64,000 nt of DNA from Sporodiniella umbellata (taxonomy: Eukaryota; Mucoromycota; Mucoromycetes; Mucorales; Rhizopodaceae): contig JAIXMR010000037.1 of the NCBI GenBank assembly GCA_025677835.1, forward strand, positions 62,001 to 126,000, in the 5' to 3' direction. Positions 10,909 through 23,588 of the stretch are shown here, in pieces; position 1 is the first letter of the stretch; the number at the start of each line of letters is the position of its first letter. Below the pieces are notes generated by a model. That model was not told the DNA's origin and made no database searches. It saw only the letters and a list, made by a program, of their open reading frames with translations. A program made the position numbers and the translations under genes.

Positions 10909-13900
10909 TTAAGGATATCGATAACAGAAAGACAAAGGAGAAGCAATAAAAAAAAAAAAAACAAAAAAAAATAAAAACAAAAACAAAATATACCCCCTCA
11001 GACTTTTTTTTTCGAGTAATGTGTTACAAGCGCATTATATCACCAAAAATAAACTTTTTGGATGTCTGTTTTCAAATGCTCTTTTTTAGTGATTCATGCA
11101 AAAGGGAATATGTGTCTGAGTTTTTCAGAGGTACAATACTAACAGTAACCAATGTTGTAGCCAATCACAATCCATGTCACCAGTCCTATGCTAATCTAAT
11201 GTTTAAAACACGAAAACCAGTGTACAAATTTGATAGCCCTTGACTTTGATAATGTATATCATCCGAAAGACTGTTTTTTTTATTTTCCGACTTGAAAACA
11301 CGAGAGGATAAATTCGTTGCACATATGCTTTATGAGTAGAAAGACACTAAAAGCAATCATCGTTGCTCTCAACAGAAGTTGCGAAAGTAAAAGGTCCGTT
11401 TTGTTTTCTTTTACTTTTGCGTTCGATATTTCCAGCTGCTAATATAAACAGGCCTATATTAAATATGATTAAAATGAAGTATCCCGAACCTTCAACAACG
11501 TGCTTGGTTTTGCACCAAAGCTGAATTTTCCCGATACCATAGATATTATACATTATCTCATATGAATCTTTTCAAATAGTTTATAAAATACGAAAATGTA
11601 TTTGTAGTTTCAAACTGTATTAAGTGCACTTAATGCTTACTTGCAATTTCTTGCATGGTTCGCTCTTAACAACAAATAAACGGTACTTTCTGTATTTTTT
11701 TTTTTTTTTTTTTTTTTCAAAAAGCACTATAAAGTTCAGTAAACTTTTTTTAACAATTTGAAGTTATCTTGACCCCTTTTCCCCTTTTTTTCGACAGCCA
11801 AAATAGCGAATTTTAAACTATCAGTAACAAAGAAAATATGTCAAAAAACCCTTACTCCTGTAATCGAAGCATAAGGAGGTCAGGGGTTTTGATTATTTTG
11901 TTTTCAACTCCCTAAACTTTGTAAAAGTACTTTTTTTTTTAGACATTTTACACCCACTTTAAAAGGTTCAAACTAATAGCCTTGTAGTCCTTGAAAAGTA
12001 GAGATTGTTAAAAAAAAAAAACAGTATAACTGTAAAATACTATAACATCCTTGCAGATATGATTGTTGCCGACAGATATTATTATACCAAGACAGACATA
12101 CCTATTATAAATTAGTAACTTTATCAAAGGTGATTTCACAGCTAGAGTTAGTATAAATAACCCAGCACGTATCTTTATAGCGCTAGCAAGTATTATAAAG
12201 TACAAGATTTTGAGAAATCAGAATGTCACTTTTTAAAGTTTGTACATCAATAGCATTGTAATCCTATGAGTATTAGCTATAAAAGATGTACTATATAGCA
12301 GTATAGTAACTCTGGAATAGGTCTTAGCTTTGCTGCCTTTTGGATGAGATGCTCGAAACAGAAAATGCAATAAAAATTCAGAGAAAATCAAGAAAAAAAA
12401 TCTGAAATAATCTTGCCATGCACAGCTTATGCGCTTTTCAGTTCTGTCTATTACCACGTGTTACACATCTGTCGTCAAAATACAGATTCCGTATTGGGAA
12501 TATTGAGAAATCATTCTGAAAATCGGTGATTAGATTACATCAATTCAAATCCAGTCAGCAGGGAATGACCGTAATTTTCAATGTCAGTGCTTTCAGCTGC
12601 GATGCGTGATTGTTGTACTGATTGTTTACTCTCAGTATCTAACTATGCCTTTGTCACTGTTCTCAATGCTTTTGTTCTTTGTGTAATTTTTTAGTCGAAA
12701 AACATTTTTGCCAACACGGAAAGTTCTATAACGGAGTTTGTCAGTACTTCACGGAGAATAGTAGCGTACTGATTTATGGATTGGATACAGTACATGGTTT
12801 TAGACATAAAAAAATATACGAAAATTTGCAATAAAATAGCATGAGTTTCTTGATCTATATAAACTCAAAACATTATTTATCTTTAGGCGTACTGCTTTTT
12901 TTTTTTTGTAAACAAGCCAACAGATTGATCTCATAATAGGCTTCTTTTTACCTATTAAGTTATGCTTTATTCATACACTCCTATCTTAAAAAATTTATTT
13001 TACTTATCTCTTTTCTTCTATTTAACAAAAATTTATGTCAATTTATAAGCTTTTATGAGCTCAACTCTATCAAGTTGCTTTTAAACAGAGCGTATCATGA
13101 AAGTATACACAAAAAGACTCAATTCCCTACATTGCAACATATTAGGCCGCATAAAAAAGAGTAAAAGTTTTACGAAGCTGTATGTAGTGTGGCTTTTTTT
13201 GGTAGCCCTAGAAATTCACTGTATAACAATCTTACACAGACTTATTTTTACAATGACATCTTGGTAGCAGTAATATTACTGACCTATATTCCGCAGTTAG
13301 TTGTTACGTTATATTGAAGAAATAAACTCATTTACTCTAAATTGAAGTAACGTTTTACTAAAAAAATGGTGCCAAACAAAAAAACAGAGTAAAAACGCCA
13401 AAAAATCTCGTCGTCAATCGACAAAACGTGTTAAAACCTAAATCAGTTGGAGTGTATCAATATATGCTTTGATTATATTGTTAAAATATATTTTTAAAAT
13501 TATACGTCAAGGCTATGCTGTCATGTTACTATCGTCAATATTAGGTTTGAATACACTCAATAGTTACTTTATTCACACACTAATATAATTAACATTGTTT
13601 TAATCAGTCTTTTGTTTGTAAAAAAAAAAACTGAGGGGTAGAAAGGTGTCACGCCATTTAACATGTACTTCATACTACTAAGCTCTTACACATTTAGTTT
13701 TTTTTTTTTTCTTTAAAAACTGTTAAACGCGTTTTAATAGCTGTAGGTCATAAAAGACTTCACTGAAAGCAAGAATAAAACTAACTGAAATTCAGTTCAG
13801 ATACACAGCTATTCTTCTAAAATTAATATATATATATGCATGTATTAGACTTGAATGAGAAATACTATAAAACATTACTCATGCGAATAATAGAATTTCC

Positions 13901-15345
13901 GAGTCAACAAAGATACTGTGTTTAGTAGCAGCCCTGATGATATATCTTTTTTTGCATGATGATGAGCTCAGCACCGAGAAATTAGATACTTCTGCTATTT
14001 TATACAACACTCTTAAAAATAAACTAAACAAAGATTTTTTAACTTATCGACTAGAAAAGCAAAAAAAAACTGTTAAAAGTTTTAGATAAAAACATATTTT
14101 AATGTAAATTGAATATTACACTACTAAAAGCTGAATCCATACAATAATATAAATAATATGATTTGTTTAAGTACAATAGTATTTGAGAATATATTTTTGC
14201 CTCAGAGTTTTTTTAAAAAAAATTAAAAACACTTTTAATAAAATTCAGGTACTCAATCTATTTTCTCACTTTACTGTCTAAGACTTGTTTGTTTTAATGG
14301 GAAAAGGTTTTAAATAAGATTATCATGCAAACTTTATTGTCCGAATTACTGGCCCTAAATTTGACTTTGAACTACGAGCTTGAATATAAAACTCTAGCCA
14401 AGTTGATAGAATTTTGGTTGTTTGAACAAAACAAATAGTTTAAAGGTAAAAAAGTATACCAGGACTTTTTAATCTTTAAAAACTTAACCCACAATGAAAA
14501 CTATTACAAAAGGCGCAGAAAATTGTATTTTAGGCTATGATTTGTTTATGTGTCTTGTTATATCGATATTCTCTTGCATCTCACAACCAAAAACTAATCC
14601 GGCGCTTTAAGAACAGAATATTTTTAGATACTGTCAATTAAAAAGTTTTATAATAATTAATTCGAATATAAATTATATAGAGCTTTTTATGATACATCTT
14701 AGCATTTAAAGCCTTTAAAAAAAAACATTTTTTAAATCGAGAAAACCATTTCCATTTCAGTTTTAAGCCTTCTTAATAATCTCCCACTACAAAAGTTACT
14801 TACAGATGTATCCGTAAGATGGTGGATACTGCATACTCATTACTTATTTGCTTTAAAAGACAAAAATAACAGTATTTTAAGAATATAGCTACTGTCAGAC
14901 CTAAACTGTGATTTTTTAGTGATATTATTCTAACTCTAAGGGTTTTTGAGTTAAAGTACTTTAAAAAATTAAAATTTTTATTAAATGTGATTGATATTTT
15001 ATAATGATTTAGTTTTCTAAGCGCAGCTCGCGTGTGGTTAACTGAATTAGCATAAAAGAGGACTAAAAATAGCATAATATAATTTATTGTATTGAGTATT
15101 TCTTATTTTAATCAATTGTTGTTATCAGAGGGGATTTTCTACCTATCTGATTTTTCTTGCTGTAGAGTGTAGCTGTTGAATATCTATTCTTTATTCTCAG
15201 TTTCTTTTGACAAAAAAAACATAAAAGAAAAACAATGTTACCTTGAAATGTATTTGAAGACCTGTCTTTATTTTTGAAGTTTACAAATAAATTTTACTGA
15301 GAAAAAAAAAGAAGTGTTCTAACTGGTGCAAAGTTTGACTTCTTG

Positions 15346-15352
15346 TGAGTCA
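15346..15352. promoter_or_regulatory. Gcn4/CpcA-type site (TGAGTCA) upstream of TRP2
   Basis: A perfect 7-mer AP-1/Gcn4 core about 280 bases before the TRP2 ATG. With the second site at 15523 it suggests general amino-acid control. Assigned by motif and gene context only. Confidence 0.5.
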
Positions 15353-15522
15353 GTGTTGACATGTTGGTTTAATTCCCAGCAGGCCGACTATGGTATCGGC
15401 TTTAAATCCTATAGACCGAAATACAAAGTAAAGAGGTACAAAACAGAAGTTTTGACTTGTATTCGTTTGTATAAAGATTTGGGCAGAGAAATATTATATT
15501 GTAAGCTGTTATGGACACTCTA

Positions 15523-15529
15523 TGACTCA
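15523..15529. promoter_or_regulatory. Gcn4/CpcA-type site (TGACTCA) upstream of TRP2
   Basis: A perfect TGACTCA about 100 bases before the ATG of anthranilate synthase, a classical distance for bZIP activators of amino-acid biosynthesis genes in fungi. Confidence 0.6.
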
Positions 15530-15629
15530 TATTTTATCTTAAACTAGTCGGGACAAAAAAACCAAATTGATTGAAGCATAAAGTCAGCTTTTAACCTTTT
15601 TTCTTCCTCAACCTATTTAAAAAAAGAAC

Positions 15630-17253
15630 ATGTCTCTCAGATTAAAACCTACACTAGAAGAAGTTAAAGCCATCATTGCTAACGATGAGGGCAACACAAT
15701 TCCTATTTACGCCGAGTTAGAGGCTGATTTCTTAACTCCTGTATCTGCCTATTTAAAAGTAGCTGATCGCTGCGAATATTCATTTTTGTTCGAGTCTGTA
15801 GAAGGTGGAGAGCATATTGGTCGCTACTCTTTTATTGGTGCAGGTAGATTACTTTCCAATTAAAAAAAAAAAGAACGGAAATGAGACTGAAAAGATTTCG
15901 TGTTTTGCATTAGATCCTTACAAGCTAATTAAGACGGGTACATCTGAAGAACATCAAGGTGACCCTTTGATTCCTATTCAAAAAGAATTAGACAATGTTA
16001 GATATGTTCAAATACCCAATCTTCCTAGCTTTACAGGTAACTGATAAATTCAAATGGCTTACTTGCGTTCATTTACTAACTCTCAGTGATTTGCCGATAT
16101 AGGCGGCGCTGTGGGCTATGTGGGGTTTGACTGCTTTCAGTACTTTGAGCCCAGTCTTAAAGGCGAACTGAAAGACCCTTTGGGTATCCCAGATGCTATA
16201 TTCATGATGTGCGATACAATTGTTGTTTTCGATCGAGTACGGCATGTTGTTAAAGTTGTATCCCACTTTAGAAGCGATACCAAAGACGTTAAAGAAATTG
16301 AAAAAGAGTATAGAAAAGCGGCTGAGGAAGTCGAGACTACACTCTGTCTGCTTAACGATAACCATATTCCAGATGTTCCACAAAAGAAAATCACTACACT
16401 AAACGAGAAAGCAATTTCCAATGTGGGCGAAGATGGGTACAAATCGTTCGTGAGCCAACTTAAGCACCATATCAAGGAAGGCGATATTTTCCAAGCCGTA
16501 CCGTCACAACGGCTGTCCCGACGCACTGATCTTCACCCATTTAATGTTTATCGTCACCTGAGATCACTGAATCCCTCACCTTATATGTTTTATATGAATC
16601 TCAAAGACTTTACATTGGTAGGTGCATCGCCTGAAATGCTAACTAAGGTCGAAAATCGTAAAGCGTTTACGCACCCTATTGCCGGTACGCGAAAAAGAGG
16701 AGAAACGCCTAAAGAAGACAAGGCATTAGCAGAGAATTTATTAGCCGATGCCAAAGAAATTGCAGAGCATGTTATGTTGGTTGATTTAGGGCGTAATGAT
16801 ATTAATCGTATATGCAAACCAGAAACAGTGAAAGTAGATAAGCTTATGCAAATTGAATACTATTCGCACGTTATGCACATTGTCTCAAATGTATCTGGTG
16901 AATTGCGTGACGACCAGACACCTTATGACGCTTTCCGTGCGATTTTCCCTGCCGGAACTGTTTCTGGAGCCCCTAAAATTAGAGCAGTAGAGCTGATTCG
17001 TGGTTTAGAAAAGGAAAAGAGAGGTGTCTATGCTGGCTCAGTAGGTCACTTTGATTATTCAGGAGGCATGGACACCTGTATCGCGATCCGTACTATGCTC
17101 TTCAAAGACGACATTGCTTATTTACAGGCCGGTGGGGGCATTGTATATGACTCGGTTGAGCAAGATGAATATCAAGAGACGATGAACAAAATGGGCTCCA
17201 ATTTGGCCACACTTGAACAGTGTGAAAAGAAAATTTACGAACGGCAACAATAA
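15630..17253 (+). CDS. TRP2: Anthranilate synthase component I
   Basis: Converts chorismate to anthranilate, the first step of tryptophan synthesis. Three exons (15630-15843, 15914-16036, 16103-17253) join in frame to 495 residues, the usual family length. The first part has the tryptophan-feedback region ([35 protein letters not shown]). Exon 2 gives DPYKLIKTG and exon 3 [17 protein letters not shown]. The chorismate-binding core carries [52 protein letters not shown] and [12 protein letters not shown], all conserved. No glutamine amidotransferase domain is fused, so component II must be encoded elsewhere. Two Gcn4-like sites lie upstream. Only 19 bases separate its stop from that of convergent HID1. 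Confidence 0.96.
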
Positions 17254-17272
17254 TTGATTAAAAGTAGTTTAT

Positions 17273-19813
17273 TTAAACTGTTTTTGAAGTTGTTAAAGTC
17301 GGGCGTGATGCATGTGTTGGGACTGGGTTTGATGTGGTTGGGTAGGGTTCTTGATGTTGAAGTTCTATATGAAACAGTTTGATTTGTGTGTTATTCCAAG
17401 AGCCATAATTAGATATAGATGAAATGTATGTATGGCCCCATAGCATACTCTGAAACCAAATTAGCAAAGATTCTGTCCACTGAAAATTGCGAGTTTGGAC
17501 TGGCTGTAGTACTGTTGGGAGTTTGATTCTATCAACAGACAAGTTGCGTATATATTGAGCGGCTCTTTCGCCTGTAAGTTCTTTCTTTTCGAGTTCAGGT
17601 TTTAAATGATCAATTAAGATAGTAATGGTATCTAGGGACAAACATGAATGCCAACTCTCAGCCCATTCATGAGTAGGATTGAAGCCGTTTTTTGCTCCTG
17701 AAAGATGTTCTAAAGAGACTTGGTTCGACGGTATTGGGTTGGAGCTACTGCTTGATTGCCTTGAGATGGCCTCGAGCTGTTCTACTTCTTGTTCGCCTTC
17801 TCTTGCTGCATCCCGAGTCTTTTGCTCTTCAGCACTTTTTTGTCTTCTCAGCTCTTTTATCTGCTTAGATTTTTCTATTAATGCATTATCCAAATTGAAG
17901 TTGGCGAGCCTTTTGAATTTTTGTGAATTTCTCAAAATTGCGCATACAAAATACGGATTATCTATTTTTTTTTTTTTTGTAAGTGTCTATAGGGGAGGTT
18001 TTTTTTTGACTCAATACCTGAAAATTGGTAATAAATGATGTTATTAAAAGCTTCTAAAAGGTATTCTATTAATTCATGGTTGGCTTCATCTGCCAGCAAA
18101 AACGCTGGAGCAGACATGGAGCTGAACAAAGCAATAAGCTTGCTTGCTGTAATGGGTGTTATGTTCTTTATACAGAACGATATATTGGTTATTGTTGTGA
18201 TGAAAGCAGGATACAATGTCGATAATGTTCCTCTTGAGGAAGCGATTAGTGAGAAAATTCCCTAATTGTTGTTTAGACTCCCTTTATATGCCTATGTTTA
18301 TATGTGCTATAGCTTACAAGAATCAGGTAGTTTGCATAAGAGCCCTGAAAGTTGGGTATTCTACTACTGGCAGGAAGACATGCATGTCCTTCGAAAGGTT
18401 GATTGATTTTTAGGCTAAAAAGCTTATCAGAAGAGAGTGTTTGGAGCATAAAGGCGCACATGCGGACAAGACCAACTTGGGCTATGACTATATTAATACA
18501 ATTAATGACAAAAAAAAACTTACATGGATCTAGCTTATTTTCGTTGGCATAAAACATTAAGACAACCATCAAATCAAGCCCTCTTTCTGTTTCCATCAAA
18601 TACTTGCTAAATCTTTTGTTTGTCTCCAGTAGCTTCCAGCACAACATCATCATTTCTACATGGTATCGAACGCGTTTAGACGGGCCTGGAATATAGCTGC
18701 TGAGTGATTGCATAGGACTACTCAATATTCTATAGATGCCGTCAATCAAGAATTGAAAATCTTGACCCCTATGTAGCTTAGAAAAATAATGTCGAAAGAT
18801 GTTGTCTGCGGAGTCTGTATGATGGGTTGGATCTTCTGGCCCAACCCTAACTGTCTTCTCTGCTTTCGCTGGGCCGTGGTCGAGGACGATTAGTAGGATT
18901 CTTAGGCAATGAGCAACAAGCGATTCTCTGGGGTCGTTGAACATGATATGATTATATGGCACAACAGTCCAGCTTAATGGGTTGTATTTACATGAGATAT
19001 TAATCATACTACACAGAAATGCCAGTACAAGCTTTTTTTCTATTTTGGCTGTTATAAAGTCTAGCCATGGATCTTTTCTCGAAACGATGTGTGATGGTGT
19101 AGTGTACATTGACTTTGAGAGTAACACAGTGAGTAATCGTAATACCTCCGCTCTGTTTGTGTCATTGTCTCGAGAAGACCCAATAGGCGTTGAGCAACCT
19201 ACTCCTGTTTCCCAAATGACATAGTTCACTCTAGAGTCCAAACTGCCAATAGTAGAGGGTAAAGTAAAACCAGCCAAAAACAGTGATTTCAGAGTCACTA
19301 TTTACAATTCTTGTTTAATTGAGTTAATGTCGCTTTTTTGCCTCTTTTCTATTCCCTTACACATTACTAATGTTTCTCCTCTACATGGCTTGTCTACCTA
19401 ATTACGTCAATTGGAGATTTTCTTTCAAAGTTGTTGCTTACTTGTGGAGTCCAAAAAAACTGGTTTTCCCACTCTATGTGATCAGCGCTCTCAAAAATAA
19501 AGGGTATGATTCGTGTCAATATACGACAACAATTCAACAAATGCGTATTCTCGATACTTGATGCGTTTAAAAGATAGTCCATGTGTTCCATAATCTATTT
19601 TATAAATCAATATCCTCCTTTGTAGGGAGCTGGCTTTCCTTTTTATTTTTAGGAGAAGACTCACTCTATCAATCAAGGTCTCCAAGTTCTCAATAGCATC
19701 GTTTCTTGTTTTACGTATATCTGAGGTGCTTATTAATGTGTAAACATCGTCTATCGTCTCAGGTAGAATCCAAAACTACACAAAAAAAAAAAACCAAGTA
19801 AATAAGGTTGCGT

Positions 19814-19844
<31 letters not shown>

Positions 19845-19994
19845 ACCAAAGTCCAGTAGTCATCAAAGTCTTTTGGAATGCTCTACTGAATTCGTTAAAT
19901 TTGTTTTCTTCTTCCTCTTTTGCAACAATACCCTTTCTTCAAATAGCTTAAATACCCCTTTTCTGAAGGCAAGCTTACTGTCAGTTGTTCCCAT
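17273..19994 (-). CDS. HID1: HID1-domain protein (Hid1 / Ftp105 family)
   Basis: Golgi-associated trafficking protein family, known as Hid-1 in animals and Ftp105 in fission yeast. Minus-strand exons start MGTTDSKLAFRKGVFKLFEE (a Gly2 start that could be myristoylated, typical of the family), then LPETIDDVYTLISTSDIRK, RNDAIENLETLIDRV, NCCRILTRIIPFIFE and WENQFFW. The long central exon has VNYVIWETGVGCSTPIGSS, EVLRLLTVLLSKSMY, DPRESLVAHCLRILL, VRYHVEMMMLCWKLLE and VRMCAFMLQTLSSDKLF. The C-terminal exon ends with the family element NFQWTESLLIWFQSMLWG. The first introns contain a long A run (sense-strand T/A) near 19820-19844. Exon limits in the N-terminal third are only approximate. Confidence 0.9.
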
Positions 19995-20553
19995 AAAACC
20001 AAAGTAAAGTAAAATAGAAAACAAATCCTAAAAAAAGAAAATCGCCTTTTGAATTACTATTGGAAAATCGTACTCCATCGGTCCAATCAAAGATATGTAG
20101 CTGAATTTTATGCAATGCTCGTACACTACAGGCGGCTGTGTAGGCTGACGGGCTGGGCTTTTCAAATGACAAGATTGTACACAACCCATTTTTTTTTTTT
20201 TTTAAGAAATTACAACCTTTGGAACACATTACTTATAAGGTGTATTCCGTTTGATCGAAACGGTATGTTCCAGCCATTAACTTTAACTAAAAAAACAACT
20301 TCCGTTTTGTTTTTATTTGTATTTCATAGCGTTTATTACTCAAATTGACAGTTAAAGTGCTTGTTCTAGATTGGATCAAATACACTGGATATTGTGAACT
20401 ATTTTCCTTTTTTTTCTTTTTTTATATTGAACTGCCTTGGATATTATGTGACATCCTTTTTTTATTGAACAACAAATGTACCAACTTAACAGAAACGCGA
20501 TATTTTGATTGTTTGATCTGCTTTCTCCTTTTTTTACACATACAGTGTTCAAA
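19995..20553. other. Intergenic region upstream of HID1
   Basis: About 560 bases, divergent between HID1 and a small ORF. T runs near 20190 and 20406-20424. No coding signal recognised. Confidence 0.5.
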
Positions 20554-20847
20554 ATGTCGTCTCGTCGCCGAATTAGTAAACGAACCAAAGAACCAAACTA
20601 TCTTCGAGAAAGTTGCTCTGTAGCTTCATTTTCCACCCGAGACTCTTCTGACCACGTCTGGCTCCCTCCTATTGCCAGTCTTTTGTTACCCCTAGCCCCA
20701 TCACCTTCTCATGCTGATACAAGACAGAATCGCTACAAAGAGGTATATATGCCTTGGATACCCTATTTCTTTCATCATCAGCGATTTGGTATTGAAGCCT
20801 GTATGATGCAGCTTATGGAAGCTAGATGCTCAAGATACCGCAGATAA
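20554..20847 (+). CDS. Hypothetical small protein, unrecognised
   Basis: A 97-residue open frame beginning MSSRRRISKRTKEPNYL. The N-terminus is basic, followed by WLPPIASLLLPLAPSPS (proline/leucine-rich) and YMPWIPYFFHHQRFGIEA. The GC-richer codon use resembles coding DNA more than the flanks, and a pyrimidine-rich tract precedes the ATG. The LPPIASLL-like segment recalls N-terminal parts of some fungal transcription regulators, but no DNA-binding domain follows, so it may be a truncated gene or the first exon of something longer. Function unknown. Confidence 0.4.
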   Translation: MSSRRRISKRTKEPNYLRESCSVASFSTRDSSDHVWLPPIASLLLPLAPSPSHADTRQNRYKEVYMPWIPYFFHHQRFGIEACMMQLMEARCSRYRR

Positions 20848-21624
20848 AGACCCGAATCCAAGTTACCTACAACAAAGAAAGCTACGCCCACTATGTTTAT
20901 CCTTTTGTTTTATTTTGTATGGTGTTTCACACATTTGTCGACCATTGGGTGGTCAATTCAAACTCATAATAAAATGAGAATAATCATTAAAGTTAGCCAT
21001 AAGCTGACGCAGGATCGGCTTTGCTCTTTTCTCTATGACTATACACTAGAAGCAAGACTCTTATTGCAGTCTTATTCGATCAAAAAGAGATTTTTTGTGA
21101 ATCGTTGGATTAGTGAGCTCACTTTTAATAGCTTTTGAGTAAACAACTTCAGGGATATGTTTCAGTATATATGAAATTGGGTTTTAATGAGCCGTGATTC
21201 AAAGCTGGCTTTAGTTGTACATTTTCAACTATACAAAACTTTCTATTAAATAAAAAATCGTTTTTTTTTTTTTTTTTACCTCTGTCCGTTATTCTACTTT
21301 TGCAACAACTCTACTAAAAGAATAAAAAGGAACCGCGCCCTTTTATTTTAATATTCCCACTTTTGTTTAAAAAGTTCAAGTTTATTGATTGACATATAAG
21401 GTGACGTGTCTGCTTGTCAAAGAAGAGGGCCTATAGTATTGACAGTAGCCATGTAAATATATATACATATATACATATACAAAAAAGTAGTAACACAAAG
21501 TAATCCCACTGTTAAACAGCCTGTACGCATTTGTCATACCGTTTTTCCTTTTCTTATTTTTTATTTTATTTCTCCTCTCTTTTTATTTTTACCAAAGGCT
21601 TCAAGCAAAATAAAAAAACACGCA
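20848..21624. other. Intergenic region upstream of the RABL6-like gene
   Basis: About 780 bases. A frame at 20893-21138 starts with a hydrophobic stretch but shows no family motif. Contains a T run at 21261-21278 and the TA-rich word cluster at 21456-21481. Probably the promoter and 5' leader of the next gene. Confidence 0.5.
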
Positions 21625-23588
21625 ATGAGTTTTCTTTGGTCCTTTGGAGCGAAAAAAGTATATGTTTGGTTATTTCTTCCAGAGCATAAACGTTTAATGA
21701 TTTTTTTATACAAATAAACAAAAAAGGAACAACCACAACCCGCTCAGCCTTCCAGTGGTTTGCAGCAACAACAACTACCGCCTGTAAAAGCCATGAGCCA
21801 TGCCTTTAAAAAAGGTGTTCATTACAACAGTAAGTTTTTTAATGGTTTCTTCTGTCATCTGATTCTATTTATAATACTTTATAAAGTGAAGGTCATTTTA
21901 CGTGGTGATGTCATGACCGGGAAATCAAGTCTTTGTAAGTGAAACCAGAAAAAGGGCTATGAAAGTAACTGTCTTTTCTATAGTTGAAAGGCTGCAGGGC
22001 ATGGAATTTAAAGAAGACTATACTAGTACACCAGAAATACAGGTGGGAAATATACTTTGGCCATACAAAGGTAAAAAAAAGAAAAGATACTTTGTATTGA
22101 AGTTTCTTTTTTGGTGGTATATATCAGATAGTCAAGATATCATCAAAATAGAAATATGGGATGTAATAGACAAAGCCAATCAGATGAAATCAGAAGGGAT
22201 AAAATTAGAGCATCATGTACCTCAGCCTATGGGTCTGGATGCAACCACAGTTCATGTTTATAGAAACACACACGCGGCGATCTTTTTGTTTGATGTGACT
22301 AAACCGTGGACATTTGATTATGTGAAACAAGAGCTGGCGCATGTACCTGAATCTGTTTCTGTGCTTGTGCTTGTAAAAAAAAAAAAAAAAAAAAGAAACG
22401 CGAAAGAGAAACAAGTCAAAGGGCCTTTCTCACCTTGTTTTTTATGGCTAGGGTAATTTTGCTGATAAAGAGAATCGAACAATATCGTTAGATCAAATCC
22501 ATCATGTACTTTATGAACACAATCAAGTCCGCATAGAGAAAAACGCGATACATCCTAACCTGATTCGCTATGCAGAAACAAGTATGAAATCAGGCTTAGG
22601 ACTAAAATACATTTACGACTATCTGGGTGTTCCTTTCTTACAGCTGATGGTAAATAGAACGATTTAAACCAACGCTCACGAAACAATAGATGGAAACACT
22701 GAGAAAACAGCTGGAAATAAAACAAGTAGAGATAGTAGACTTACTGGAGTCATTGGATACAAATGAAGATGTACCAGAAGTGATGCAGAGAAGAAGAGGA
22801 CAAGACAACTTTGATCAGCGTAAACAAAACAAAACACATATAAATAGCCAACCTCTTACTCAATTTGTGTTAGCTTCGGAGCCAAGATTGGAACATGTAG
22901 AGTTAGCGGCAGCTTGGGACAAAGAATTGGAGGAAATAGCAGCCGATCGTAAGTAGAACAAAGTAAAAGAGCTAAGCAATAACCGTGATAGATGCTGTGC
23001 TACCTAATACACCGCCTCCACCTACCTCACCTGTCAAATCGAACTCCCATGTACCGCTGCCCAAAGAAAACTCAGTCCAGTTTGATACTGGAGAAGAGCT
23101 AGCGGACGATTGGTTTGGGGAAGTGGAAGAAGAACAGGCCAAGATAGAATCAGAGCCTGAAGAGCCCAGTAACCCGATGGTGGCTGGAGATGAAGATGTT
23201 CAGGTGGACTATTACACAACCGTCAAGGCCAAGCCTGAGCCAGTTCATTATCAATCTATGTTTAAAGAGGAAGTTTGGAACCAAAGAAATACCGTTGCTT
23301 CAGAAAGCGAAGAGGAAGAGGAGGAGCCAGCAGTTACGTTTAGTGGCGAGTATGAAGAAATTGGAGGGGAAGATAACCCGTGGTCTAAAGAAGACCATTG
23401 GCCGTCACAACAAGAAAAAACAACAACAACAGTAAAAGTCTTTTTTTTTTTTTGTTTGTTTATTTTATTTTTTTTCTTTGTGTGAAAAAAAAAAAAAAAA
23501 GGTGTTTATTTGTTTTAAATAGGAAATGAAAAAATCAAGTAAAAAGAAGCATAAAAAGAAAAAGAATTCATCTCAGGTCAGGAAGTAA
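21625..23588 (+). CDS. RABL6/RBEL1-like GTPase
   Basis: Ras-superfamily GTPase of the RABL6 (RBEL1/Parf) type. Exons give MSFLWSFGAKK, a Gln/Pro linker, then AMSHAFKKGVHYNMKVILRG with the P-loop GDVMTGKSSL, interrupted by introns. Next come RLQGMEFKEDYTSTPEIQV, IKIEIWDVIDKA in place of the classic WDTAG, AAIFLFDVTKPWTFDYV, GNFADKENRTI, and RYAETSMKSGLGLKYIYD before FLQLM. After the GTPase fold lie a short coiled coil (METLRKQLEIKQVEIVDLL) and an acidic tail with EELADDWFG and the RABL6-typical NPMVAG. The last exon (from 23522) is a Lys-rich tail ending SSQVRK. Several introns contain A or T runs right after GTA or before AG. Human members act in cell proliferation; the fungal role is unknown. 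Confidence 0.88.

Larger units (their letters stand above)
10909..15629. other. AT-rich gene desert (4.7 kb) upstream of TRP2
   Basis: No gene could be recognised on either strand; open frames are short, A/T-driven and lack family motifs. A minus-strand frame at 11347-11553 has a plausible membrane helix (FILIIFNIGLFILAAGNIE) and could be the last exon of a small membrane protein, but nothing else supports it. The last 300 bases are the TRP2 promoter. The area may be decayed repeats; no terminal repeats or target duplications were seen. Confidence 0.6.

Noticed and set aside
15316..15385. tRNA-like hairpins (anticodon-arm-like and T-arm-like stems)
   Set aside because: A 5-bp stem with a 7-base loop and a GGTTTAATTCCC-like segment occur, but position 33 is not T, no D-arm fits and no acceptor stem can be formed. 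The stem is also explained by the palindromic TGAGTCA site.
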